This document shows positions 42,830-54,679 of a stretch of DNA of 64,000 bases, piece by piece. The notes under the pieces are model-generated. The model worked only from the letters and a program-made list of their open reading frames with translations. It was not told the origin of the DNA and ran no database searches. Position 1 is the stretch's first letter; each line of letters opens with the position of its first letter. The stretch comes from Branchinecta lynchi (Eukaryota > Arthropoda > Branchiopoda > Anostraca > Branchinectidae), in the NCBI GenBank assembly GCA_023053575.1, contig JAKZAP010000022.1:11946518-12010517 (forward strand), read 5' to 3'. Made by a program: the position numbers and the translations under genes.

Positions 42830-43480
42830 TTTCTGTTGGACTTCTCAATCTCTTTACCTTAAATTACCTTAAATCGCATTGTCCAGCGAAAAAGGTTGAT
42901 GGTCCTCCTGCGGTTGTCGCTGGTTTGAGTGATGTTAGTCACACTTGATGTTGGGACTGGCTTTTGATTGGTGTCCGGTAGAGGATTCCGGGGCATCCCA
43001 CTCGTATTTCCAGGGTTTGGCTTCCCACTCCTTGTCAAGCTTGGATTTGAATGAGTCCACTGTCTGTGCACTTACTGTGTCCTCGTGACAGGGTGTTCCA
43101 GTTTTGCACCACTCTAGTTGAGAAGAAGTGGTTTCGGGTCCTGGTGTGAGCAAATGGCTTTGGAATCTTCTTACTATGACCACGCAGAGTTTTTTCAGCT
43201 GATTTGTAGAGGTGAGGCAAGACTTGATTTTGTATGAGTTTGTATAACATCACCTCTACGTCTTCTATACGCCAAGCTTGGTAGTTTCAGTTGTTGCAAG
43301 CGTTCTCTGTATGGGACATCCTTCATTCCTGAGACCAGTTTGGTGGCTCTCCTCTGGACTTTCTAAAGCACTTCACAGTCTTTCTTGAAATATGGGCTGG
43401 CAGCTGACATTCCGACTTCTAGCTTTGGTCTCACAAGGCCTTTCTATAGCTTAGTGACTACTATGACATAAACGGCGACT
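42830..43480 (-). mobile_element. LINE ORF2 C-terminal region, frameshifted
   Basis: The - strand pieces read, in order, GLVRPKLEVGMSAASPYFKK, YRRRRGDV, NHFFSTRVVQNWNTLS and TVSAQTVDSFKSKLDKEW. This is the recognisable end of an L2/CR1/Jockey-like ORF2 (NFFS-x-RVV-xx-WN-xLP, then V-x-SFK-xx-LDK-xW). It is spread over at least two frames with stops. Confidence 0.7.
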
Positions 43481-43489
43481 ATTCTTCTT

Positions 43490-44722
43490 GCAAACGCCGT
43501 TGACATCTAGCGGCTTATTAGAACATGAGATATCGACAAATTAAGGCATTGGTTTCGCAATCTGTCGTTCTCAAAGATTGAACATGAAGTTCTGCCAAAT
43601 TTCAACAGATCGTGTATGCAAAATCTTAATATTCCGAACCCGAAGCGCTGAAACCCGGACTAGGTTAGTCGTTTCCCGAATAAATAGTGCTGCTCTCTAA
43701 CGGGTGGTTCTTGGGATCTTAATCCTTGAAATTTCACCAACGGCGCTATTTTGGCACCGCTATCCTTAAAATCCAACAGGAAACTTCTGATTTTTTTTTA
43801 GTTAGCCAAAAGGAACGGTTACTTTCTAGAGAACGCTCTGCTTAAAGTTTGACTATTGTGACGTCATGTCCAACTCGCTGCAGACCGGGTTCTCCACCCA
43901 TGCAAATCCATAGTCCTGCATGGGACCAAAGACGGAGGTTCTATTAGAATATCTCTTCTTGATCCCATCGACAAACCGTTCTTTTTTTTTCGACATTACA
44001 ATGTTCGTAAGGCTTAGTTGCATGCTGATATTTGAGACTCCCCAGAACGGTACTTGAGTGGCAACCAGAGGGAAACCGAAGAAGATGAATTCCGAAAATA
44101 CACATCGTCGCACCTACCAACGGGACCTAAAACAGATTAATACGATAGTACAACCACAGTGGTAAGACGTCTGGGCAGCAGAATATAAGAGGGATGACTG
44201 GGGTTCTGTCTGGATGCCTCTGGCGGCATAGTTGGAACCAAGGTCGAAGATAAGGTCGTCGGTGTCAAAGGTAAACCACGTATCTCCCTTTTTCAAAACT
44301 TTTCAGGAGGTGAAAAAACATAATAACTTTTTCTCGTTAGGAGGACAGCCCCCTATGTTAATCCGAGATACGTGGTTTCCATCTTGGTTGGATCTCCCAA
44401 ACTATGAGTCGGAGGCAATCAAGATCGTACGACGCAGAATGTTTCGGCGAGTAGAACTGTGTCAAAAAAGTGGAAATCGCAAACTTGGCCAGATACATGG
44501 TTTACGCTTGCGACGAGGTATTCGAAACATACTAGTTTAGATCGAAGTTTTGTTCGCCGCTGGCTTAGCCGGTTGCTTAATTTCCGTTTTCAAACGCCGT
44601 CGAAGTTCACCGTTCGCTTAATTGGTGTTTCTACGACTCTGGCGATCCTTGCCCGGTCGCGGTTTCTTCAACGTTTCAAGCAAACTTCGACTTTGCTAGC
44701 TCACTAAGTTCGACGGTCAGAG
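43490..44722. other. Unassigned stretch with inverted motifs
   Basis: It contains a repeat-U fragment near 43895-43970 and an inverted pair AAACCACGTATCTCC / GAGATACGTGGTTT at 44273 and 44365. Short open frames of 60-102 codons on both strands here (44114-44540) match nothing I know. Confidence 0.35.
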
Positions 44723-44726
44723 TTCG

Positions 44727-45125
44727 AAGGACAAAGGAACTGTGAGTACTGTTACCGGCGACCAAAAACGGTATTTAAGCAGTATTTTTTCGGCCGTTCC
44801 TAGTTTTACAGTCACGCAACGCAAATTGGTCGAGAACTTCCAAGGTTGTCCGATACTCTTTGACAATAAGGACATGAGAAGCTTCACACCCTTATTTTCA
44901 TTTCGAGACTTGTTTTGTTTTCGTTGGTTTTCCCACTTTTTTAACACGATGCGTTCAGTTTTGAAATATTTTGCGCCCAGGCGTCGCGTCGGTGAACGGG
45001 AAGACTGGATAGAGTTGACAGCACTAACAAGAAAATCTCTTATTTCACGTGGCAAGTAATGGTATTTTCGAAAACGAAACTCCTGAGCTAATTGCCAAAA
45101 GATCATTTCTAGTGAGAGTTGTGCT
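44727..45125. mobile_element. TTAA-P element, copy 4
   Basis: The right end AGTGAGAGTTGTGCT followed by TTAA (45126-45129 region) is intact; the left end (GAAGGACAAAGGAACTG) is degraded. The interior matches copies 1 and 2 (GCGCCCAGGCGTCGCGTCGG). Confidence 0.6.
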
Positions 45126-45129
45126 TTAA

Positions 45130-45510
45130 AATACGTCCACTAATTTTCACGCCATCATTCTCGGTGATAAAAAAAAAAAAAAAAATGAAATTCGCCACTT
45201 GCAGCTACATTTAAGACCTGGTCAAATAGTTGTTCCGCGTTCATACATTCACGCCCTGCAAATAATATTTATACGATATATTGATCTTTGGATCAGATCA
45301 TTAACATCGGTGGCCCCACCCCTTTCCCGTGGCATATCGGCTTAAAATTTCGTACTACTTTAGGGATTGGACCCTTGTCCCAAAATCTGAAGACAATGAA
45401 CCACCATTGGAGGTTTTCTGTTTGTTCTAGTTCTGGTTCTGTTGTTGTTCTTTCTTCTTATTTGTTGATTCATTATTAGGTAAATTGGTTAGAGGTTAGT
45501 TTCGTGTTGT
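45130..45510. other. No recognisable feature
   Basis: An A homopolymer near 45170-45184; otherwise nothing recognised. Confidence 0.35.
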
Positions 45511-46849
45511 TTTTATGGCACTTGCCCTTCGGCCAAGTGCCATAGCGATCGCAATTTCTGTCCGTCCGTCGGTCTGTCCAGGTTCTGCTAGTTCGGGCAC
45601 TTCCACATAAGCTAGGACGACAAAACTTGGCAGGCATATCAGGGACCCCAAATGATTAAGTTGGAAATAGTCACTTCCCCCATACGAGCACCGTGGGGGG
45701 AGTGGAGGGAGGGGGAATCCGGAATCTTGAGGTATTTTCAACTTCTGAACGGGTGATCGGATCTCGATGAAACTTGATATTTGGAAAGACCTCATGCCGC
45801 AGACAACCCACTTAAAATCCGGATCGGATCCGGTGACTTTGGGGGGGGGGGCTGGAGGGGGCAACCGGAAATCTTGGGAAACGCTATGAGTGGAGGGATC
45901 GAGATGAAACTTGGTGGGAAGACACCTAGGAAACACTAGATACATCATTGACATAACCGAGCCGATTCGGGCACTGTGGGGGGAGTGGAGGGAGGGGGAA
46001 TCCGGAATATTGAGGTGTTTATAATTTCTGAACGGGTGATCGGATCTCGATGGAACTTGATATTTGGAGAGACCTCATGCCTCAGACGACCCACTTAAAA
46101 TCCGGACCGGATCCGGTGACTTTTGGGGGGAGCTGGAGGGGGCAACCGGAAATCTTGGGAAACGCTATGAGTGGAGGGATCGAGATGAAACTTGGTGGGA
46201 AGAGACCTAACAAACACTAGATACATCATTAACATAACCGAGCCGATTCGGGCACTGTGGGGGGAGTGGAGGGAGGGGGGATCCGGAATTTTGAGGTATT
46301 TTTAACTTTTGAACGGGTGATTGGATCTCGATGGAACTTGATATTTGGAAAGACCTCATGCCTCAGACGACCCATTAAAAATCCGGACCGGGTCCGGTGA
46401 CTTTTGGGGGAGCTGGAGGGGGCAACCGGAAATCTTGAGAAACGCTATGAGTGGAGGGATCGAGATGAAACTTGGTGGGAAGACACCTAGCAAACACTAG
46501 ATACATCATTGACATGACCGAGCCGATTCGGGCACTGTGGGGGGAGTGGAGGGAGGGGGAATCCGGAATCTTGAGGTATTTATAACTTTTGAACGGGTGA
46601 CCGGATCTCGATGAAACTTGATATTTGGAAAGACCTCATGCCTCAGACGACCCACTTAAAATCCGGGCCGGATCCGGTGACTTTTGGGGGGAGCTGAAGG
46701 GGGCAACCGGAAATGTTGGAAAACGCTATGAGTGGAGGGATCGGGATGAAAATTGGTGGGAAGACACCTAGCAAACAGTAGATACATCATTGACATAACC
46801 GAGCCGTGCCTACTCGTAACAAGTGCCATATGAGCTCGTAGCTCTTGTT
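45511..46849 (-). mobile_element. HP-C element, copy 1
   Basis: In - orientation the element starts ACAAGAGCTACGAGCTCATA at 46849 and ends in the hairpin GGCACTTGGCCGAAGGGCAA, GTGCCATAAAAA, at 45511. The body has direct tandem units: the motif ACATAACCGAGCC recurs at 45951, 46232, 46512 (as ACATGACCGAGCC) and 46792, a 280-281-bp period. Each unit contains GAGATGAAACTTGGTGGGAA and GGATCTCGATGAAACTTGAT-like lines. It is non-coding. The 3' hairpin, absence of TIRs and internal tandem array resemble Helentron-derived non-autonomous elements; that class is inference. Confidence 0.75.
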
Positions 46850-47523
46850 TTTGTATGGTGTTATATTTTTCGTATATTACTTTTTCCTCTTTTTTTTTAT
46901 TTATCTTCCGTCTTTCTCTTTGTGAGGTCATAAATAGATCGTTACTATATTATTATTTCAGAGGGTATCCAATCTAAATAACATGCCTGAACCAGAAGCT
47001 GACAGAGTAAATCGTACACTCGAACGATTCCAAATAACTGAAATAGCCAGATTAGATAGTAGGGTCGAATCTGCACTAACCATAAAACCTCTGTAGTAAG
47101 AAATCTAGACAACGGTAAAAGAGCTTCAATCAACTACTTCCAAAGCAACAAAATCTTCGCTAAAGTACAACAAACCTCGTAATAAAATACTTTTTCACGA
47201 TACGACCTTCCGTTTTAGCAATTTAGCACAATTGACTGGTATCAGTAATCATAGAAGGTAAATCAATTTATAGCCCCAGACCTTACGACCTCTAGAGCCT
47301 CCACCCTCAGCTATAAAACATGTCCGGCGAAGTGACAATCGTCTGTCACTTAATATCACAACATAATAACCCTTTTGTACTAGAGGCACTGCCAAACCAA
47401 ACCCATTCTTCCATTCTTATAGGTCTTTCGACCGGTGACGTCACTATTTATGCTTTACAAATGTACGATTTAAAAAGTCAAGAGTAGAGCTATGCAAGTG
47501 GATAAATCAAAAGACGGCTAGCA
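46850..47523. other. No recognisable feature
   Basis: AT-rich sequence; nothing recognised. Confidence 0.35.
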
Positions 47524-47526
47524 TTA

Positions 47527-48093
47527 AGCATTGTCCTAATAGGTGTAATAAGGTGTATTACGGTGTATAAGACTTATAACATATTCCTCTTTTCCTCGGA
47601 GCTCGCTGTAATAAGGTGAATAAGGAGAATAGACTGACGTTCTATTCTGGCTTATGCAGGGCCAATCAGATCGCTTGGTTGGATTCGCCAGCAGGACGAG
47701 GCAAGGAGCAGCGCCGTCAGGGTTGCCGCGGGAAGCACTAAAGTTTTACTTTGTTGGAAGCTGAAGAAACAACTTTTCTAAAAAACAACACGTTTTGTTC
47801 TGTTGCGACTGCTTACTGCTAGTTCGAGGACGAGTGCTGTCTATCCATAGATTTTACTGCTATTTACAATATATTGGGCGTCAAATTGTACTGGTGTACT
47901 TCAAGTAACACTAAGAACACTTTTCTGATCTTTAGAAACTCGAAAAACTGTTTGACCATGGCAACACTGGGCGCTGCATTGATAAGAACCTCTCGCCTCT
48001 CGGGTTCGTATCGTATTTGAACGGGCGTGTGTATTAAGACGTAAACATCCCGTATAGCGTTATTCAGCTTATTACACCTATTAGGACAATGCT
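47527..48093. mobile_element. TIR-K MITE, copy 1
   Basis: The ends AGCATTGTCCTAATAGGTGT and ACACCTATTAGGACAATGCT are flanked by TTA (47524-47526 and 48094-48096). It is 567 bp and non-coding. The second copy, at 59277-60234, is in opposite orientation and contains a retroposon. Confidence 0.85.
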
Positions 48094-48134
48094 TTACTGA
48101 ATGCAGACCGTCATCTATCGTTGAGAAACATGAA

Positions 48135-48451
48135 GAGCGTGTTCCACCCTTCTAACAAGAGTAACTATTAGTTAGTACTTTCGTTCCAACCTCGTGAAAA
48201 GTTACACACTGACAATTCACAACATTCTTAAATTACTAATACAAACCTTCTTAAAATTACTAATAGTAACTATTTGCTTACCACGCTCGGGAGCGTAGTA
48301 TAAGCATGGTAACTACGATCTCTGCGGCGCGATTTGCCCGTTGCACGATATTTTGACCAAAAAAGAAAAATGCGTTCCAGCCTTGACGCCAAGAAGACAG
48401 AATCCGTGACGTGGTGCAAAGAAACTGCGGTAAGTAGGGTGGAACACACTC
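48135..48451. mobile_element. TIR-A MITE, copy 4
   Basis: The ends are GAGCGTGTTCCACCCTTCTA and AGTAGGGTGGAACACACTC. The interior includes TTCGTTCCAACCTCGTGAAA and GCGTTCCAGCCTTGACGCC. Orientation is opposite to copy 1. Confidence 0.75.
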
Positions 48452-48500
48452 GACACATCAAAATAAGTCGTTACGTTCATCTCTTTAAACTGGGTCCTTA

Positions 48501-48913
48501 GGCGTATTCTCGCCGTTCCCCGAGGACTCCTTCTGAGGAGTCTCTGCGTTTTTGTTTGTCCCAGGGAGTTACTCCCCGTATTCTCGCGAGTCCCCACGAT
48601 CGGAGAATGCTCCCATTATCATCACCATCATCAACATGAACTACCTTTCAGCTTCGGAGGGGAATCAGTTTTTGCTGGTGCTGATGCAATGTAAAATTAA
48701 TTAAAAACAATCAGAATAAACAAAACCAAAAATAAAGGGGATCCAAACTAATTTCGTCAAATGCATATTTTTTTCGAACAAAAATCAGTTTTGGAAGCAT
48801 TCCCTGTATTCTCGTTTTTTTTCGTACGCGGAGCCTGCGTGGAGTGACTCCCTCTATTCTCTCCGTTCCCTTTGACTCCCCGAGGAGTCCTCGGGGAACG
48901 GCGAGAATACGCC
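48501..48913. mobile_element. TIR-B MITE, copy 2
   Basis: The ends are GGCGTATTCTCGCCGTTCCC and GGGAACGGCGAGAATACGCC. Shared interior: ACAAAACCAAAAATAAAG and ATTATCATCACCATCATC-like stretches. It is 413 bp. Confidence 0.8.
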
Positions 48914-49324
48914 TCTAAACTGCCAATCAAAGTCCGTCGTTACCGTGCTTGTCTGGACCCAGGCTGCTCTCATTGGCTGAAATTGGCCGCTTACGACAAG
49001 TTACGACTGCTTCGGAGAGCTTACAATTGCCAGTGGATGACCCTCTTAACATTAGCTGACCATACAGATTAAATTATGTAAAACTCGAATGACGCGCACC
49101 TTAAGGACGGCTCAGACGGTGTTCGTGAAGTGCGTAAAGTAGCCCGCGAAGTGTGTAAAGCTATTCAGTAGCTCTACGTTAAGTACTTTACGGAAGTACT
49201 TAACGTTCAACTTTGAAGTTCAACTTTGATTAGCTTTTTCGTAAAGTTGAAACTATGGAAAGAAACGCCAAATCTTGATTTCATATATATGTGATGCTAA
49301 GGTCGAATCATATGAAGATTTTTT
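48914..49324. other. No recognisable feature
   Basis: A short duplicated ACTTTACGGAAGTACTTAACG-like stretch lies near 49170-49205; otherwise nothing recognised. Confidence 0.35.
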
Positions 49325-49328
49325 TTAA

Positions 49329-49584
49329 AGGACACTTTGCACTTCATAGTGTGTCTGCTTAAATGTTCCAAAATAATTAACTATTTTAAAACATAGCAAA
49401 TTACACAAGGTTTTTTTTAGCCTATTTCTATGTCCCTTGCTTTGGATCAGAAACTTGGCAAAATTTGCATAACTGATGTATTGCTAAAGCTAATAGAGGA
49501 GGTAGGATACACCTATTTCAAGAACCAGAATGGATGGAAATAATACTCAAGTAGGATCTTACTATCGTAAGTACGACGTATCCT
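49329..49584. mobile_element. TTAA-M MITE, copy 2
   Basis: It is flanked by TTAA (49325-49328 and 49585-49588). The ends are AGGACACTTTGCAC and GTACGACGTATCCT. It shares CTATTTCTATGTCCCTTGC and GGATGGAAATAATACT with copy 1. Confidence 0.8.
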
Positions 49585-49589
49585 TTAAA

Positions 49590-50244
49590 AACAATTTCCC
49601 ACACAAAATTCAACAAGTCGACAAGGTCAAATTCTCTTCTGAGCGGCGACAAACCTTGTGGAGTTTACTTTGCAAAAAACCTTACGAACACTGCCCGAGT
49701 CTTCCTATATATAACGAAGCTGGCACATGCTAGATAAGGCGTCAGCGACTCGGCCAAAAGGCGATAGGATAAATCAGAATTGTTTGCCGACACGTGACTT
49801 GGTAGAGTCTGATTCAGGAATAGTGAAAATGTGATTCAGTACTCTCCGAGTTTTCTGCGGAGCGCTAACTGGGGTATCATGGATGGCATATGCCCATGTA
49901 TCAAGAACTGGTACAGTAACACTTTCCCCACTCTTTCACACTTTACTCACTCGCAAACCAATACGCGCTGTGAAAACCCCACCAAAACATAGCAGGCTAT
50001 TAATGGTTATTTTTGAACGGCGGATTCTTCTTCGTTTTTGGGAAAACGCTGGACAGCTTTGTCAAATCGTGTTTATGATTGTGGCTCATTCTGGCGTGAC
50101 TTTATCAGTTCTTGCACGCACGTACAAACTGACCCTATTAAAAGAAGTATCGAATATTTCTAAGCGGTGACGTCATAGGCTTTTCTGGAGACAATTTCTC
50201 AAATGCAGGTCTTCGTCCTTCCCATAACTATAGAAGAAACGAAG
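49590..50244. other. No recognisable feature
   Basis: One open frame of 95 codons (49883-50170) without any recognised domain; treated as chance. Confidence 0.35.
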
Positions 50245-50549
50245 GGGCGTGTTCCATCCTACATACCGTAGTTACTACGAATTATGTCACAAATCCAGGT
50301 TTCTTGGCGTCACGGCTGGAACGCGTTTTTCTATTTTCGTCACTATATTCTGCCCCCGGGCTGATCGGACCAATCATGTCACAGACATCGTACTTACCAC
50401 GCCAACCACGCTACCGACTGAGGTGATCAAATAGTTGTAATTATTTACTACTCTGAGAAGGTCGGAACGGTCAGCGTAGTCACTTTTCACGAGGTTGGAA
50501 TGAAAGTAGTAACTAATATTTACGATTGTTAGATGGGTGGACCACACTC
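50245..50549. mobile_element. TIR-A MITE, copy 5
   Basis: The ends are GGGCGTGTTCCATCCTACAT and GATGGGTGGACCACACTC. The interior includes TCACGGCTGGAACGCGTTTT and GGTCGGAACGGTCAGCGTAG. Confidence 0.7.
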
Positions 50550-50899
50550 AAGGTTTTCATCTTTAAAGGATCTAACAACTTACTCATACGCACATGTTCC
50601 AAGAATAATAGTTAAACTGAAAGACGTCAATGCATCCGCGCTGATAACTGGACATATTTCACCAAAATCATCACTCCGCCGGACATTTTTCCCACTTGTT
50701 AATACCCTCTGGCACTGGGTGGATATTCCACAGTGAACTTAACTAGAATTGGTTATAAGCGTCAACCATCAGTCTAGGTTAATTTCGTCATATAACGCAA
50801 ACTATATCAATGTCAGTTCTTGTACTGCATTACTCCACTTCCGCCCTCTACGCTGAGCCTGAAACAAAAAGAACTTAAAACTTATCAGGATCTTTTATT

Positions 50900-51124
50900 T
50901 TTAATATTAAAATTTTTGTACACCATCCAAAAACGAATACTTTAAAACTAGGCTGTGCTTTCAACAAATAACCCACGATTTTGGCTGTTTTAAGCCTTTT
51001 ACGATACCCGTTGACTTGTAGTAACTAGTTTTTCTGATGGAAAAACTTCTCGCTGACAACAATCGACAGCGCGATACACATCGAAGGTAGCAAAACACGG
51101 CAAGTGTGAAAATCAGAGTGGCTT
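50900..51124. mobile_element. TTAA-L MITE, copy 5, left part (outermost layer)
   Basis: It contains CTTTAAAACTAGGCTGTGCT and TTTGGCTGTTTTAAGCC, matching the left half of other TTAA-L copies. It is cut at 51124 by hAT-G. Its right part resumes at 59031. The left terminus is approximate. Confidence 0.65.
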
Positions 51125-51132
51125 TGTTAGAG

Positions 51133-51303
51133 AAGAGGCGTTACTAGCCAAAATGTTTGGGGGGGGGGCGATGCATTTACCGACTGGCTGGTAATTTTAC
51201 CGACTTTTTCTGCAGAAAATACGACTGTTTTCAACAACAATTTTTAAATCGACTGATTTTCAGAAAAATCCACTGATTTTCAGGAAAATCAACTGATTTT
51301 CAG
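51133..51303. mobile_element. hAT-G MITE, left part (split element)
   Basis: It begins AAGAGGCGTTACTAGCCAAA and runs to GAAAATCAACTGATTTTCAG. The 8-bp flank TGTTAGAG (51125-51132) is repeated exactly at 59023-59030 after the right part. Compared with the full copy at 1445, the sequence stops precisely where the right part at 58867 continues. Confidence 0.88.
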
Positions 51304-52257
51304 AACAAGAGCTACGAGCTCATATGGCACTTGTTACGAGTAGGCACGGCTCGGTTATGTCAATGATATATCTAGTGTTTGCTAGGTGTCTTCCCACCAA
51401 GTTTCATCTCGATCAAGTTCCATTGAGATCCGATCACCCGTTCAAAAGTTATAAATACCTCAAGATTCCGGATTCCCCCTCCCTCCACTCCCCCCACAGT
51501 GCCCGAATTGGCTCGGTTATGTCAATGATGTATCTAGTGTTTGCTAGGTGTCTTCCCACCAAGTTTCATCTCGATCCCTCCACTCATAGCGTTTCCCAAG
51601 ATTTCCGGTTGCCCCCTCCAGCTCCCCCCAAAAGTCACCGGATCCGGTCCGTATTTTAAGTGGGTCGTCTGAGGCATGAGGTCTTTCCAAATATCATGTT
51701 CCATCGAGATCCGATCACCCGGTCAAAAGTTATAAATACCTCAAGATTCCGGATTCCCCCTCCCTCCACTCCCCCCCCCCCACAGTGCCCGAATCGGCTC
51801 GGTTATGTCAATGATGTATCTAGTGTTTGCTAGGTGTCTTCCCACCAAGTTTCATCTCGATCCCTCCACTCATAGCGTTTCCCAAGATTTCCGGTTGCCG
51901 CCTCCAGCTCCCCCCAAAAGTCACCGGATCCGGTCCGGATTTTAAGTGGGTCGTCTGAGGCATGAGGTCGTTCCAAATATTAAGTTTCATTTAGATCCGA
52001 TCACCCGTTCAAAAGTTAAAAATACCTCAAGATTCCGAATTCCCCCTCCCTCCACTCCCCCCACGGTGCTCGGATCGGGGAAGTGACTATTTCCAACTTA
52101 ATCATTTGGGGTCCCTGATATGCCTGCCAAGTTTTATCGTCCTAGCTTATCTGGAAGTGCCCGAACTAGCAAAACCTGGACAGACCGACAGACCGACGGA
52201 CGGACAGAAATTGCGATCGCTATATGGCACTTGGCCGAAGGGCAAGTGCCATAAAAA
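51304..52257 (+). mobile_element. HP-C element, copy 2
   Basis: It starts AACAAGAGCTACGAGCTCAT and ends in GGCACTTGGCCGAAGGGCAA, GTGCCATAAAAA. It contains tandem units with GCTCGGTTATGTCAATGA at 51349, 51511 and 51797 (the first unit shortened). Its left end abuts the hAT-G sequence. Confidence 0.8.
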
Positions 52258-52538
52258 TGCAGGATGGATGACGCAAATCTAATATCTTGGAGGTTAACCA
52301 TGAGCCACCGATCCCATTGTTCTCTGACCGACTTTTTTGACACAGCACCCGAAAGCAATAGTCTGTTGGGTGTAGCGGGGGTTGAAAAGAGCTGACGCTA
52401 CTCGCTCATTCTTTGGCCAAACCCGGCTTAACCCCCTCCCGTGAAACCTGTGATCATGTATGCAGTAAGACACACAACCTCTCGCTTTATCTGTTCCTGC
52501 TCCTACCCTTGGTGTCGCCGGCTCGCAGCACGCAACCC
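52258..52538. other. Unique DNA between HP-C and hAT-Z
   Basis: About 280 bp that I could not match to any other part of the window. It lies inside the block bounded by the two HP-C elements. Confidence 0.45.
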
Positions 52539-52546
52539 ACTATTAC

Positions 52547-52605
52547 GAGGGTTGCCACATCAAAAATATTTAGAGGGTGACTTTAAGCCCAAAACAGAGT
52601 TTTTT
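52547..52605. mobile_element. hAT-Z MITE, left part (split element)
   Basis: GAGGGTTGCCACATC followed by ATTTAGAGGGTGACTTTAAG and CCCAAAACAGAG matches the left end of the copy at 12610. The flank ACTATTAC (52539-52546) recurs at 55251-55258 beside the right part. Confidence 0.8.
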
Positions 52606-53845
52606 GGGATCCCAAAACGTAAGTGGAGGGATACCTATGACATCGCAAAAGTCGTCCGTCTGTCCGTCCGTCCGTCTGTGCGCACTGTAACTCTCGAAGG
52701 GAATGAGATATTTTGATGAAACTTGGTGTGAGGATTCTCTGGGTCAAGAGTAACGTCAAGTTCATAGATGGGCTATTTAGCCCTACATTTAGGGGTGGGG
52801 GAGGGGTTTTAGATTAAGGGGCAAATTAAATATTTTTAAACAGATAATGTGATAGTCGATTATGGGGTAAGAAGACATGTTGAACACGATGGTGAAAACC
52901 ATTTTGTAATCGGAAAAGTAGTTCGCCTGGAATCCGGCCAAAACCGGAAAGTTTGTTAAAAGTAAAAGTTTTATTTGAAGTTGATTAGATGTTCGATTTA
53001 AGGGTAAGAAGACATGCTAAACACGATGGTGAAAACCGTTTTATGGCCGGACAAGTAGTTAGCCCAGAATCCGGCTAAAACCGGAAAGTCTGTTAAAAGT
53101 AAAAGTCTTATTTGAAGTTGATAACATGTTCGATTTAGGGGTAGGAAGCCATGCTGAACACAACGGTGAAAACTATTTTCTCGCCGAACAAGTAGTTCAC
53201 CCCGGCCAAAACCGGAAAGTTTGTTAAAAGTAAAATTTTTATTTGGAGTTGATTAGATGTTCGATTTAGGGGTAAGAAGACATGCTGAACACTTGTGTGA
53301 AAACAATTTTCTACCCAGACAAGTAGTTCGCCCGGAATCCGGCCAAAACCGAAAATTGTTAAAAGTTAGAGTTTTATTTGTAGTTGATTAGATATTCGAT
53401 TTAGGGGTAAAGAGAAGGTGAATCCGTGTATGACAATCATTTTTTACCGGAATATATAGTTTGACGGGAATCCGGCTGGAGCCGGAAAATTTGTTATAAG
53501 TTGAAAGTTGATTAGATGTTCAATATTGGGTAAAGAAGATACGCTGAGTTGGTTTTTGAGCTTTCTTTTTTCGCCGGAAAAGTAGTTCCGGAATTCGGCC
53601 GAAACCGGGAAATTGGCAGAAGTGGCAGGAAGTTTTCGTCAAAACAGAGATGGCTTATAGGGGTAAACACACATGCTGATTCAATACCTGAACTTGTTTT
53701 TTTTCAGATGGTTAACCTGTTTCTGAATTTTAATAGTAAAAACGTTCAATGAGTCTGGCGAAGACTGGATCTGGCGAAGACAAGACCCAATTGTCTGGAT
53801 CAAATATTGAATTTTAGGGATCCCATCGAAACCTTTGGTCTTGTT
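52606..53845 (+). mobile_element. R element, copy 1
   Basis: It starts GGGATCCCAAAACGTAAGTG and ends GGGATCCCATCGAAACCTTT, GGTCTTGTTT. The left third has a GTCCGTCTGTCCGTCCGTCC stretch. The rest consists of five to six units of 131-137 bp, each with AAGTAGTTCGCC, AATCCGGCCAAAACCGG, TTGATTAGATGTTCGATTTA and AAGAAGACATGCTGAACAC-like lines (unit starts near 52916, 53053, 53190, 53321, 53453). It is non-coding. Confidence 0.8.
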
Positions 53846-54679
53846 TTTTTTTACCGGTCTCGAGGCATAGGTTCAGTCGTTTCTCCAATGTATCAATTGT
53901 GTACGTGCTTAGAAAAAGGGAGTGTGGTACTTTTGGGCCTTTATGAATAATACGGAGAGCGCGTTTTGGGATTCTTCCAATATGCGAGTTTTGATATGCA
54001 GTTAGACCAAAATGCCACACTACGCATGCGTACTCCATTAATGGTCTTATGAAAGAGGTGTAAATCCTGAGGATGACTTGGGACAGTGTGCTTTGATAAA
54101 AGCTTTAACATGTGCAGGCTTGAGTTTGCCTTACGGAGTATTTCTACTGTATTATCTTCCCAATCTGAAGTTTCAGTAATAACTACTCCAAGGAGTTTAG
54201 TTTTTTTAGAGCCAAATTTTCAATGAGCTTTGGTGCAAACTGCGGGGGTGATTTTAAAAAAGGAATAGTTAAAACAGCGTTTTATTCTTGGTTAACTTGC
54301 ATGTCGGACAAAGACGCTTCATTTTGTATGTCTTCAATGATTGCTGCTACTAAACTTTTAATATGACGGTAGCATACTTCAGTAATACTCAAATTGTCAA
54401 CATACTTCCACCGATCCGGCAGATCCTGTGCAAATTCAGTAATCATAACCATGAAAAGCAAAGGTCCTAAAAGAGTACCTTGAGGTCAAGGCTGTATCAA
54501 GCCCCCCCCCCCCAAACATACAAAAATCTTCGTTTGTATAGGCTGTTATTCCTGGATACGGGCCTGCTTGAGGTACACCACAAAAAATGGGAACCGGGTC
54601 AGAAAAAACACTTTTATATTTAGTCATTTGTTGTCTTTCGTATAGGAAACTAGCAATAATTCTAATTACATGAGGAGCC
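53846..54679 (-). mobile_element. LINE ORF2 reverse transcriptase remnant, split by hAT-F
   Basis: In - strand order it reads IASFLYERQQMTKY, then FCGVPQ (broken by hAT-F), GTLLGPLLFMVMITEF, WKYVDN where YVDD is expected, LGVVITETSDWEDNTVEI, then IRPLMEYACVVWHFGLTAYQ and RIPKRALRIIHKG. This is the core and C-terminal part of an L2/CR1/Jockey-like ORF2. The catalytic Asp change, frameshifts and stops make it inactive. It ends against the R element. Confidence 0.8.
54487..54566 (-). mobile_element. hAT-F MITE, copy 4 (80 bp) inside the LINE
   Basis: On the - strand the ends are CAGGCCCGTATCCAGG and CTTGATACAGCCTTG. The exact duplication CTTGAGGT lies at 54479-54486 and 54567-54574; removing one copy plus the element restores the reading frame around the conserved GVPQG motif. 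This is the cleanest proof that hAT-F makes 8-bp duplications. Confidence 0.9.

Noticed and set aside
44114..44540. Opposed frames of 60-102 codons containing DTWFTFDTDDLIF and DTWFPSWLDLPNYE
   Set aside because: Similarity between them comes from an inverted DNA repeat; no family recognised and no splice or polyA context.
45900..46800. Regularly spaced repeats as a CRISPR array
   Set aside because: Units are 280 bp and nearly identical throughout, with no repeat-spacer alternation, in animal DNA.
49883..50170. 95-codon frame on the + strand
   Set aside because: No domain, no repeat partner, ordinary for random sequence of this composition.
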